A DNA stretch of 34,321 nt from Smittium culicis (taxonomy: Eukaryota; Kickxellomycota; Harpellomycetes; Harpellales; Legeriomycetaceae), in the NCBI GenBank assembly GCA_001970855.1, contig LSSN01002623.1, positions 1 to 34,321 on the forward strand, given 5' to 3'. Positions 21,511 through 31,030 of this stretch are shown here, piece by piece (positions within the stretch are counted from its first letter, which is position 1; every line of letters starts with the position of its first letter). Below the pieces are notes generated by a model. That model searched no databases. It saw only the letters and a list, made by a program, of their open reading frames with translations, and was not told where the DNA came from. The translations under genes were made by a program, and so were the position numbers.

Positions 21511-21656
21511 CTATTTAATTTTGTACTATAATTACTATAAATAATTATATACCGTTATTTTTTCTTTGGTTTTATTTGGTTTTAAATAATACATTTTTTA
21601 AACTAAATAACTAAAAAATTATACGAAAACCTAAAAAATTCCATGAAGTGCATTTC

Positions 21657-24386
21657 TTAAATTTCTGAGTCTGCCATTATTGAATATAGCTCAATATTCA
21701 GCATGATATCTTCCTTTAACGTGCTAGGCTTCTGCTTTTTTTTCGGAACCCAGTTGACTGGTTTTATGCTATCCCTTCCTGACTTGCTTATCAAATAATT
21801 GTTATTCATTTGTTGAATAGCCGTAACTGTCGGCAATTCATTTTTTATGCTGCTCTCATCATTGCTTTTCTTATATTTATCGCAAATGTATTTACTGTCA
21901 TTTTTGTTTTGTCTATTTGAATTGTAACGTCTATTATATAGATTTTCACTATTTTCCTGCAAAATAGTATGCTGATATTTTGTTGGAATTTGAGAAAATC
22001 GTTCATACTTGATTGATTTTAACTCTATTGCTGTGCTCTTACGGTTATTTATTATAGTTCTCATCATTTCTAGCTTTTTCGGATCCATTGTATTCTTTCT
22101 TTGAACTTCCGAGTTCTTGAATGTGTTTATCAAAGATGTATTTGGTCCTTTTTCTTCGATGATGTTTCCCCCCCCGTCTTTAGAGCAATTTAACATCGAG
22201 TTCTCGTCAACTTGAGAACTAATTATCTCAGTACTCTCTTCGATTTTGGAACTATCTAGCTCTGAAATAATTTCGTCTTTATTTTTTACATTCTCTTCAC
22301 AATAATCTTCAACAGATTTTGGATCTTGTAATATCTTTTCTTGGTTAGCTTTTATTAAGAAAACGTTTGTCCTCAAAATCGGAAAGGATTTTGAGTATTT
22401 TATAGGATTTTTACTGTTGCTATATAAACTTATTCCAGATCCTTCTTTTTCTTCGCCAGATTCGTCTAAATTTTTGAAGCTTATAGTGTCTGTATCAATA
22501 TATGTCGATTTAATATTGTTATAAGCTCTTGAAATTTTATCTTTTATTATCGGAGTTTCAATTTGGCCTAACTTTGCTTCTGTTTCTTTCAATGAAGAAG
22601 CATTAAAATCACTAAAAGAGTCACATCCAACAACTGTAATCGATTGGTTTGATTCGGTCGTTTGTGAGGATAAAAATCTATTTACTTTGGTGTAATTGCT
22701 TATCGAAACTTCATTATTGTTTTCTAGGTACTCTTTGATCGGGCTGCTATTAACAGAATTTTCGGTGGTATCTTCATAAAAATGTGTAACTAAATTGTTT
22801 TTCATTTTCACGACATCCTTGTTTACCTTTCCAACTAGACTATATCCTGTGTAAGGTCGGTTTGAAGTCTTGGTGTAGCTTTTATCCTTCCAGCAATTAA
22901 AATACTTGCTTTGGATTGATTTTGATATTGTCTCGTTAATAGAATCGATTTCATCCTTTTTCTGATCTTTTTTTGCTACTTCAATATTTCTCCCGATTTT
23001 AATTAAAACTTGTTTACGAACACTTGGTATATTTGCATCAGGATTTTTGATGGAACTCTTAATTTTCTCGATTTTCTTATCAGGATTTTCAAAATTTGTA
23101 ATCTCAAACAGATCTCCTGAGTTTGACATTTTTGGAGACTGCCCCGTAAACAAAAAACTCATACCCGCTAGGTCGCTGTAAATGGATTTTCTAGTTTTAT
23201 TTGAACTTTTGCTGTTTTTTACGCTATTATTGAGTTTACTTTTACTGAAATCAATTTTATATTGATGATTATACCTGTCTCCTAATTTAATGTATTGAAG
23301 TGATGTGTTTCTTTTAAGATTTTCAAACAATGCACGTACTCTGTTATCCATGGTTGTGCTATTCATTAATGATATTGACCTTTTTAATCTGATGGTATTT
23401 TGAAGCCTCAAGCTAAACGACTTCAATGACTTTTTGTAATCGGTATTGTGACAATTTTTTCTAGCTTTCATCGAATTATATTTATACCTTCCGGATAGAA
23501 TATTGGCTATTCCGTAGCTTAAATTTGAATTTACACTCATAATGCTAATTCGATTGAGTCTATTACTATTTGCATCATATTTTCTCTCAAACTTCTGTCT
23601 ATATATGACCGAATTTTTATTGAGACTTTTTGAACTCTCCAGCTTTTTTCTATGTTCAGATCCACCCTTACCGCGTTTTATCTTGAAAAACTCCAACATC
23701 CTATCTTTTTTTTTCTTTTTTACTTTCGTATCGCCTGAGGTGTTATGTATTTCTCCTAGCTGATCATAGCACACGCTCATTCTTGCCGGGAATAACATCG
23801 AGCCCTATTTTAAAGTTAAAAGTGGGTCATTAATCATTTCAAAAAAATTTTTTTAAATGGTCTTTTCTATGGTAAAAAAGAATTGATTGTCTACAATATA
23901 CAATTATAAATCCCTTACCATTGACAATCTGTAGTTGCCATTAACATCAAAGAATATCCCTACTTGAGGGTTATTCTCTACTGGTTTTAAAGCCACTCCA
24001 TTTTTATAAAAATTTGAGTCACTAAAAAGATAGCTTCCAAATCCACTCTTCTTATTGATTTTCTTCTTTTTTTGTACATCTATTTTGCTCTTAATGTCCC
24101 CTTTTTTTATGAATCTGCTGTTTTTACATATAGTGCCTCTACGTTTTTTAATACCGAAATCACTAATATTTTTCTCAAAATAATTTTTGCATCTATTACT
24201 TTCAGTTGATCCTTTGGATTTCTGAGTGCTTTTTCTTCTTATTTTACCAGAGCCTTTCCTGTATAAAATCGATTTACAAAAGGTCAAAAAGCCGTTTTTA
24301 ATTATGCGCTCTTTTTCAAGAGGCTTATGGCCTGATATCCTTTTTGAAAGCCTAAACTTTGGTTTGTTCCTTAATTTTCTTTCCAT
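21657..24386 (-). CDS. Unrecognised 871-residue Lys/Asn/Ser-rich protein (2 exons)
   Basis: Exons 24386-23919 and 23804-21657 (minus strand) join in phase 0 into 871 residues; the 114-nt intron has a canonical GTAAGG donor and TAG acceptor. The splice restores a compact segment, GIFFDVNGNYRLSM followed by GSMLFPARMSVCYDQLGEI (residues about 143-175), which looks more constrained than the rest. The N-terminal 140 residues are strongly basic (Lys/Arg-rich, several bipartite NLS-like clusters). The remaining 700 residues are hydrophilic and low in hydrophobics, with many Ser/Thr near basic residues and no membrane segment; acidic patches lie in the middle. The end has SIKPVNWVPKKKQKPSTLKE followed by DIMLNIELY. 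I recognise no domain; a nuclear or cytoskeletal, largely disordered protein is plausible. Start chosen as the first Met of the open frame; an additional upstream exon cannot be excluded. Confidence 0.75.
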
Positions 24387-25999
24387 GTGACGGCTATGAG
24401 TTAATGAGTCAATTAGATAAATTTCTTTTTTTTACTTATAAATAAAAAATAATTTACACTGCTTATAATTTTTTAAACAGAGTTGATTATCAGATAAAAT
24501 AACAAGCAAAAAGCAATGAATGAGTTTCACGTATTACTAAAAGCATTTCATAAGAGTATTCAAAGCTCTATATAACTCTTTTGAAAAATACTTTGATAAA
24601 ATTGAATTGAAAGTTTATTCCTTAGTAGAATTATATAATATAAATACCCTTTTTTGAGTCATTTTACTTATACTTATAATGTACCTCTGTCTTACTCATA
24701 TTTGAATATTTTGTAATTATTGCATAAGTTATGCAGTTTAAATCGAAAATAGAGTATATGTTTTAAATTATTCTGATGATTTTTTAAATTTTTTATGTTT
24801 TTATTTTGAATCGGCTAATAGATATTGTATTTATCATCTGATATCAGTTTGATAATGCTCTTTTTATATAGCACTGGGATCTGAAATAAACCTCATGTAC
24901 ATATTTATCAAAGTTTATTTAATGTTTAAAGAATCATCTTATTTATTCTATACTATTCAAAAGAATTTATAATTTTATTTTGTTGTAATTTTTTTATATG
25001 TTTTATATTTTTGTATAGTTATTTTTCGATGTTTATATCTTATCCTTAATTAGCACATAGTATTTAAAGACTAAAAAGCTTATAATATGCCCCAAATCTT
25101 AAAATAAATACAATATATATATTTTCCATAGATTTTAATTGTATAAAACACAAATAATTTCATTGTTTTAAAATCCATATTCTATCAAGCTTTTAATTTC
25201 ATAAATCTCGTATCGATAATAAAAGGTATTTTTTAAAATATTCAAAATGCTTTCGGTTATTTTTCTTATTATTTATTAAATTCTTAATATATTAAATAAC
25301 GGTAAATTGTAACTAATTTTTTATTTTTTATTTTTTAATTTATTTAAGCTTTATCAACTCATAAATCTTACTCTAGTATTTATTTTCTTTAGAATTATTC
25401 ATTATTTTTTCTACACCTCACCAAAATATTAGGAATGATTGAAATTTGCTAATTTTTAAAAATAAATAAATGCTATTTTTATTAAGATTGGGTATACTGT
25501 TTTAAATTCCACATCAAGTTATTAAAATATTTTTTTCGAGGGATAATTCTTCATTTAATTTTTTTTTTATTTGAGTGTGATTATTTAATCGATATTAAAT
25601 TATGAAGGTTATGTTTTATATTAGGAATAAATTGGTTTGAATTGATACTGTTATTATTATTAAACTTAATATACCCATTTCAACTCCAATCCCATGGGTC
25701 AAAAAACGAAAAATAAGCGCCTTATTACAGGTCAAGATTTTTTGTGTTTATTAGCTTAGTTGTACATATCATAATATCTTTTTTTCACACTTCACTTATT
25801 ATCTTAAGATATCCATGTTATTTAACAATACTTACGAAAATTTCAGCTTTGTTATGATCCTACTCAAATATAACTTTTTGTGCTTTATACAAAAATATCA
25901 TTTTAAAAAATTAAGATAGTATTTTTTATTCGTTAATTTTTCAACCTTTTCTTAGTATAATTATACGCTCTATAAAAAAATCCACTTTTTTTTAATCAC
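24387..25999. other. AT-rich intergenic region upstream of the 871-residue gene
   Basis: Continuous AT-rich DNA without frames that look coding. A short frame at 25694 (MGQKTKNKRLITG) was considered as an exon but no acceptor extends it. The first few hundred bases should contain the promoter of the minus-strand gene. Confidence 0.5.
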
Positions 26000-26113
26000 G
26001 GAATTTTATTGGTACGATAACAGTAAAGTAAAATACATGGTAAAGTAAACTAAAAAAATAGTATAGTTGGTGCATGGCATAAAAAAACTAATATTCTAGT
26101 ACCAATAAATTCC
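26000..26113. repeat. Short fold-back inverted repeat
   Basis: GGAATTTTATTGGTAC (26000-26015) and GTACCAATAAATTCC (26099-26113) are reverse complements apart from one extra T, separated by about 83 nt. The right arm leads directly into a less AT-rich, open-frame segment, so it could be a terminal repeat of a small or decayed element. Confidence 0.6.
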
Positions 26114-26460
26114 CCTGCCGGTCTACCGGCTGCGTACCTAATGGGAAATGGGATCAATCTACCAACCGAAAGATTCACCCAGGCATTGCTTCAAGTAGGC
26201 TTGATGACTCAAGTTACAAGCAGTCATCGAATTAAGCTCGTTCCAACAAAATTGAATTCGTTGAGATCATTGAGCTCCTAGTCAGAGCCTACATCTAACA
26301 GGATTAATAAAAAATAGGCTCCTACCCAAACGTGGGAATGATCGACCTGGCTCTCCTACAATAAGCTGCTAAACGGCTGAGTTCCGTAATGATGTCAAAC
26401 GCTGGACTTGTGCACAGATAATGTCTCAGACTGTGCTAAACGAATCGGTTCCTACTGTTT
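26099..26460 (+). pseudogene. Possible retroelement gag-like fragment
   Basis: An open stretch without a convincing start reads LVPINSPAGLPAAYLMGNGI, then LPTERFTQALLQVGLMTQVT and SSHRIKLVPTKLNSLRSLSS before a stop at about 26281; further fragments follow in mixed frames. Composition is protein-like and unlike the flanks. Its style resembles a structural (gag-type) segment of a retrotransposon, but I cannot confirm a family. It lies on the strand opposite to the DIRS relic downstream. Confidence 0.3.
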
Positions 26461-26670
26461 CTGGATGGTCCTCGTCTGCTATCACTGTCGTTCGAATTTT
26501 TGATCGTTGCCTTCACTATCTCCAACCAAGGAAATGCGACGCTATGTGAAATTTTATTATAGTGTACTATGAAAAGTACACTACTTATTCCCCTAAACCA
26601 CTGAAATTTATTTCGCTTTAGTCTAGTAAAAGCAGCTATCAATTATAATTGTATTATAATTATCTGTTTT

Positions 26671-26709
26671 TTATTTGCGGTAGAATCCGGGTTCCACTAC
26701 CTTTATTTC
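26671..26709 (+). repeat. 39-bp dispersed repeat, copy 1
   Basis: TTATTTGCGGTAG, seven variable bases, then a GTTCCACTACCTTTATTT end. It matches a second copy at 30992-31030 in the same orientation. The two lie on either side of the minus-strand DIRS-like relic. Confidence 0.6.
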
Positions 26710-27189
26710 ATTTAGGAAATTTATTAAATTGAATAAATCTTATTATACTAAAGACAAGGGAAATTTAATACTTCGAATTAATACGCTTAGTGAGTTTGAT
26801 ATTTGATCTAAAAATTGTAAAAATTTAAATCAAGTATAGCTTTTTATATCCATTTTCAAGATTTTATAAGTTTATAGGTTTTTTTTCGTATAAAGCTTGA
26901 GTGATTTTACTATTTCATTATATAATTTTAGCTCTCTATAGGTATGAATTATAATTTTGATATATTTATTTTTTACTCATTTTCTCTAATTTTTGTTCAA
27001 ACTTTTTATTTAACTTGGATTAATATCTATTAAATGATAAAAATTGAATTGAAAAATTGAAAAATTATACTTTTCTGTGGGAATGAGGGTTTAATAATCT
27101 ATTTTCCAGATTTTATTTGAACTTTATGCATTAAATTTTTTTTATCATTTCTACACATATGTGTTATATTTAATGGAGATATGTATATG
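26710..27189. other. AT-rich spacer before the minus-strand relic
   Basis: AT-rich non-coding DNA with nothing recognisable, between the 39-bp repeat and the 3' end of the DIRS-like element. Confidence 0.4.
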
Positions 27190-27231
27190 TGATATTAATT
27201 TATATTATACTTCAGATATGAGGCACATTTG

Positions 27232-27840
27232 TTACTCTAAATTTAAAATATACTCAGTCAAGTTACCTGAAGAATTTTTTGTGAGACAATAGTATGTATC
27301 AAAGATGGTATAGTTCGACAAAAATTTATTCGAAAAAATATCGTCAGTCAATACCATGGAGCTTGAAGCTAATGTGGCTCCAATAGCTCTACCGTTTGGG
27401 ATTGGTGATTCAGGGTCGCAGCGCATTAAATCTGAAATCGAGATAGTATATCTTGTGATAATACCCGCTGATGATACTTAGAGTTATCATTAACATAAAT
27501 ATAAAGTCTATAAACTATCAATTTCTATTTTTAATGCGAGGAGTTAGGCAGAGATTTAATTCCGTCTTTTCCTTGTAGATCATGTAAGTATTTACTCGGA
27601 ATAATATTATATTAGCGTGTGGGTTTTTCTGGCATGACTTTCCAACTTGGTGATCACATCTATTTTCTTTAAGAGCTATGATTACTAGATTTAGCACTCC
27701 TTTTTCGATGTGACTACGTTGGTAGTCAATCCTATGGATATTGCATGGTGCGGAGGAAAACTGTTACTTATAGCAGTCAGAAAATCTTGGCTGTGATTTT
27801 GATAACACTGAGGGAAGAGTTTTGTTCCCATTCTCGTAGA
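27232..27840 (-). pseudogene. Tyrosine recombinase catalytic-domain pseudogene
   Basis: Pieces read, after frameshifts, IDYQRSHIEKGVLNLVIIAL and VNTYMIYKEKTELNLCLTPR, and then the longest open piece (27232-27426) with SPIPNGRAIGATLASSSMVL, TDDIFSNKFLSNYTIFDTYY and a terminal Leu/Asn/Glu-rich end. The Arg of the HxxR box (in NGRAIG) and the nucleophile-box Tyr (in FDTYY) are retained; the Trp equivalent is replaced (KFLSN versus AFWSN in the plus-strand relic). Frameshifts around 27430-27700 make it non-functional. Confidence 0.75.
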
Positions 27841-27890
27841 AATTCTATAGCTGGTGATATACCCATCGTAGTACTGATGATTGATTTATT

Positions 27891-28211
27891 TTAAGTCTCA
27901 TCCAATGCCTTGATAAATTCGGAAAACATTGGATGTGCGGCTAGCTTGACTGGAATATCTGAAAGTTGAAGGAGAGCCGATTTGTAGGATTTAATTGAGC
28001 CTAATTTCAGTTTATCTACGGTGTATATTTTGGCCAGATAGTTTACTATTTGCTGCGCAGAAATTAGAGTGTATACCTCGTTTAATATCCTCCATTCTAG
28101 AAAGTGCTGCTGTATAGAGCTGTAAATGGATCTACGACAATCAAGTTGCTGATTTGAAACTATTAACTCAATGATGTAATTGCCGAAAACTTGAGTTTCC
28201 TCAAAACACAT
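27891..28211 (-). pseudogene. Tyrosine recombinase N-terminal (core-binding) domain fragment
   Basis: A 106-codon open piece with the SAM-like core-binding pattern. It contains SAQQIVNYLAKIYTVDKLKL, then GSIKSYKSALLQLSDIPVKL and a MFSEFIKALDET end, matching the helix that precedes the catalytic domain in DIRS-type recombinases. It stands immediately 5' of the catalytic-domain fragments, with a frame change between them near 27890. Confidence 0.7.
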
Positions 28212-28399
28212 CGAATCTTGTCCACCTGTGGTTCAGAGAGTTCTGGCTAAGCGCTTTGTTGTCCGGGAACCAGTTGTAGTATTGATAAAGCTTTCTGTTC
28301 CGGAATGATGCAAAGAGTTCGACGTCGTGGTGTTAATACATCGAGTTTCAGATCTGAGGATGTTTCCTTTTATAGAGACAATTTTTTTTGCGCTGTCAG

Positions 28400-28805
28400 T
28401 CTGCTGGGGGTGTCCACTGGGCTTATTACTTATAGAAAATAGGTCACTTGTGGGCGGGCGTTAATCATAAGGCTGTGATACCATATCTTTTTTATTAATT
28501 CCAGCAGTTTCGTGGAGGTAGTACACCCGAATTTCTTGACATAAGAGAGTATGGTTGTGTAGTCTGAGTAGATTAACACTGATTGACACAACACACTCTT
28601 TAGCTTCAGTACATATAACACCTTCAGCAATTAATTTGTGTTAATATGCAGTCTCGCCACTTTGGAACTTGATATACATGAGAAAGAGCGTTTTTATATT
28701 AATACTCCTCAAGCCGAGTCGCTGGAGGCGATAAATATCTCCAGCTCCGGCGTCTCGGGAAAGAGAAAATGACCGTTATATGGCGTTAGCTGGCTCTTCC
28801 AGATG
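28400..28805 (-). pseudogene. RNase H domain pseudogene of the DIRS-like element
   Basis: Minus-strand reading gives SQLTPYNGHFLFPETPELEI, FIASSDSA, a TGA where Trp is expected before Gly, and then the open piece 28430-28630 with VLIYSDYTTILSYVKKFG, TTSTKLLELIKKIW and a NARPQVTYF strand. The SSDSA and YSDYTT segments correspond to two catalytic-Asp regions of DIRS RNase H (consensus SDNTT). A VDTPSR segment after a stop resembles the ADxxSR end of this domain. Confidence 0.7.
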
Positions 28806-29039
28806 GACATGCTCTGGTTTTTAAATTTTGTAAGCGTCAATATCGATGTATATGAGTTCTATACTAAAAGTTCGAGGTTTTTGAGTTCTATTAGCCGATG
28901 TAGCATCAGTCCCGCAGGGAGCAGTGCGAGTGACATAGACTGGACCTTGCAAATAAAGCTCTTCAGAGGTCTTATTGTAGCCTGGCCAGTTTTGAGAATC
29001 TGCTGGCTTCGTGGCGGAAATTTCGGATCTTGGCGGAAG

Positions 29040-29560
29040 GAATCTCGATGGCGATTTCCCTGGTGTTGATCAAAACTGCAAGATATGTGATCGAATTAGA
29101 ATGCGTAGTCGAGATTTCTCGGAATCGACCTTAAATCCAAGCTCCGAAAGTTTGGAGTAGAATAAGCGCGATTTTGTTTGACACACGTCTTTGGATTCCA
29201 CCATAATCAGCAGGTCAACGAGTTATGCAGAGGCTCAAATTCTTTTCGACCTGGATTTTTCTAGAACTGGGCGGAGGATCTTCGTGAATACCAACGAGCT
29301 CAGTGATAGCCCGAATGGCAAGACGCGTAACTGGAAGCAGCTGCAGTTTCAATGAGATTGGAGGTACTTTCTGCACTTATTTTATATCAAGACGTGCATA
29401 AAAGCATACTGGAGGTCTAGTGACTTTGGGAAATTGTTCCAAAGAACAATTCTGCAGATGGAACTCAGCGTCTCAATCTTGAAATTCTTTTATTTCTCGT
29501 GAATATTTAGCCTCAGAGGATCGAGAAGAGTCGGAAGCCTTCATTCTTCTTCTATTAGTT
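29040..29560 (-). pseudogene. Reverse transcriptase pseudogene of the DIRS-like element
   Basis: Minus-strand frames read KNFKIETLSSICRIVL, then SLDLQYAFMHVLI (the LDLKDAF motif), NKCRKYLQSH, LRVLPFGLSLSSLVFTKILR (the LPFGLS-P-FTK block), a degraded YxDD box reading LVDLLIMVESKDV after a stop, and KLSELGFKVDSEKSRL (the LGF-xN-xKS thumb motif), then LINTREIAIEIP in a shifted frame. This is the DIRS/Ty3-like RT motif order. At least four in-frame stops and loss of one catalytic Asp show it is dead. Confidence 0.8.
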
Positions 29561-30060
29561 AATAACTGGCTTCAAGATATTGGTCCCCTAAGATGTATAT
29601 CCAGGATTACTTTCATGGATATCTGGAGGGTCAATTTTTTCGTCCCAACTTATCTTCTCTCCTGGCTCAATTTCTTATTCACCCACAGAGGTCGAAGTTA
29701 TTCTGAGGCTGAGTCATTGAAGCGGGTTATTAGTCCCCTCTACAATATGATCCGAAAACATAGTTCTGGGAGATTAGATTTTCTGTATCTCTCTAGGTGA
29801 CCATAACCTTCCTTACTTGCATTCTTAAGTGGGAAAATTAGTCAATTGGTCTAGTTTCTTGTACCTGGGATAGATGTATTCCATAGAAAACGGATTAAGT
29901 TTTCTAGACTTCTCTTGAAGCTGCATCATTTAGTGGCTTCGGGCTGTATTTGATTGAACTAATCTTTTTGAAAGAGCGGATAACAATCTTGTGCTCTTCA
30001 GTCAAAGGTGTTCGGAAGAATTCTTCTTCAATCTACGGAAGCGCTTCAGTGAGCTCGAGG

Positions 30061-30520
30061 TATACAGAAAATTTTTTATTATGTATTTTTCTTGAAAATT
30101 AAGGATCTTTTGGTTCTATTATTCCCTTTCTTTCAGTTAGGAGTTGCTGTAGCAGTTCGGTTAATTCCTTGATTTTCCATGCTATGTGAGAGCTTGGGTT
30201 TCAGTTACTTGTTCCATCGTTGAATATTTTTGAAGGAAATAAAAAATTATAAATATTCTTATAGTGTAAAAATTTAAACTTGGGTTCTTTATTCTGATAT
30301 AGTACCTTTGCGAAAGAAAATATGATAAGAATAACACTAACGTGTACTTTACATTATATACTATAAAAATTTATACTAGTTCATTTTATTCACTCTATTT
30401 TTACTGGTTTATAATCTTAGGTATAGTTTTACCCAATAAGATGATAACACATAATATATATCCTTTTTGAAGCATAATAATTATAATCAACCTCATGATA
30501 AAAAATTAAATTAAATTACA
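30061..30520. other. AT-rich spacer after the minus-strand relic
   Basis: AT-rich DNA with no gene seen. It may hold the 5' terminal sequence of the DIRS-like element and a further degenerate copy of the approximately 140-bp repeat that starts at 30529. Confidence 0.35.
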
Positions 30521-30528
30521 CTATACCC

Positions 30529-30950
30529 TTTTTTAGGCCCTTTACTACCTAAATGAATACTTTTTTTTGCTATTCCTACAGGCCAGCATAAAAAAATAAT
30601 AACCATAGATTCAAATATAAAAAATGAGCTTTCTGTATTATATACAAACTATGATATTTGCTTGCTCTTTTTTAGGACCTTTCCTGCCAAATATTAAACT
30701 GTTTTTTCAATTTCCATTGGTCAAATTTATAACTAAAAATAATTTTAGCTAGAAGCAAACACAGCAATAAAATATGCTCACAGTCTATACAGCTTTAGAC
30801 ATTGTGCTCATTTTTTGGGCCTTCCCATTCAAAGGTAGACTGTTTTCCGCTGTTACTATTAGTTAAAAACTGACATTATTTTGTTTTAATTTTTTTTCTT
30901 TATTAGACTTGATCTTTTTACTTTTAAATTTTTTCGTATTCCATGTTTTA
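30529..30950. repeat. Three diverged tandem copies of a roughly 140-bp unit
   Basis: Each unit begins TTTTTTAGGCCC-like (30529), TTTTTTAGGACC (30668) and TTTTTTGGGCC (30811), so periods are 139 and 143 bp. Within each, a CCTTTCCTGCC/CCTTTACTACC-like block is followed about 15-25 nt later by a TTTTTTC-TATTCCTA/TTTCCATTGG-like block. Divergence is considerable. A fainter copy may precede at about 30390. Confidence 0.55.
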
Positions 30951-30991
30951 GTTTAAAGTATTTATCAAAAATTAACTATGGAGTTAATATA

Positions 30992-31030
30992 TTATTTGTG
31001 GTAGTTTTAAACGTGCCACTACCTTTATTT
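30992..31030 (+). repeat. 39-bp dispersed repeat, copy 2
   Basis: TTATTTGTGGTAG, seven variable bases, then a CGTGCCACTACC-TTTATTT end, matching copy 1 at 26671-26709 in the same orientation, about 4.3 kb apart. Confidence 0.6.

Larger units (their letters stand above)
27190..30060 (-). mobile_element. Decayed DIRS-like tyrosine-recombinase retrotransposon, minus orientation
   Basis: Reading the minus strand from about 30060 down to 27190 gives, in order, a gag/linker-like segment, reverse transcriptase, RNase H, and tyrosine recombinase N-terminal and catalytic domains, all interrupted by stops and frameshifts. The order RT-RNase H-YR with no aspartic protease or DDE integrase is diagnostic of DIRS-order elements. 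Downstream of the recombinase the sequence GAAGTATAATATAAATTAAT matches the 3' flank of the plus-strand relic at about 16022-16045, showing one family. Several stops are TGA where the family expects Trp. The 5' limit is uncertain. Confidence 0.8.

Noticed and set aside
25694..25750. Start-like frame MGQKTKNKRLITG followed by a CAG/GTCAAG donor-like site
   Set aside because: Every nearby acceptor tried leads into a stop within a few codons, so no gene can be built.
28803..29069. 88-codon plus-strand frame and a 61-codon one at 29615-29800
   Set aside because: They lie antisense to the readable reverse transcriptase/RNase H relic and carry no motif of their own.
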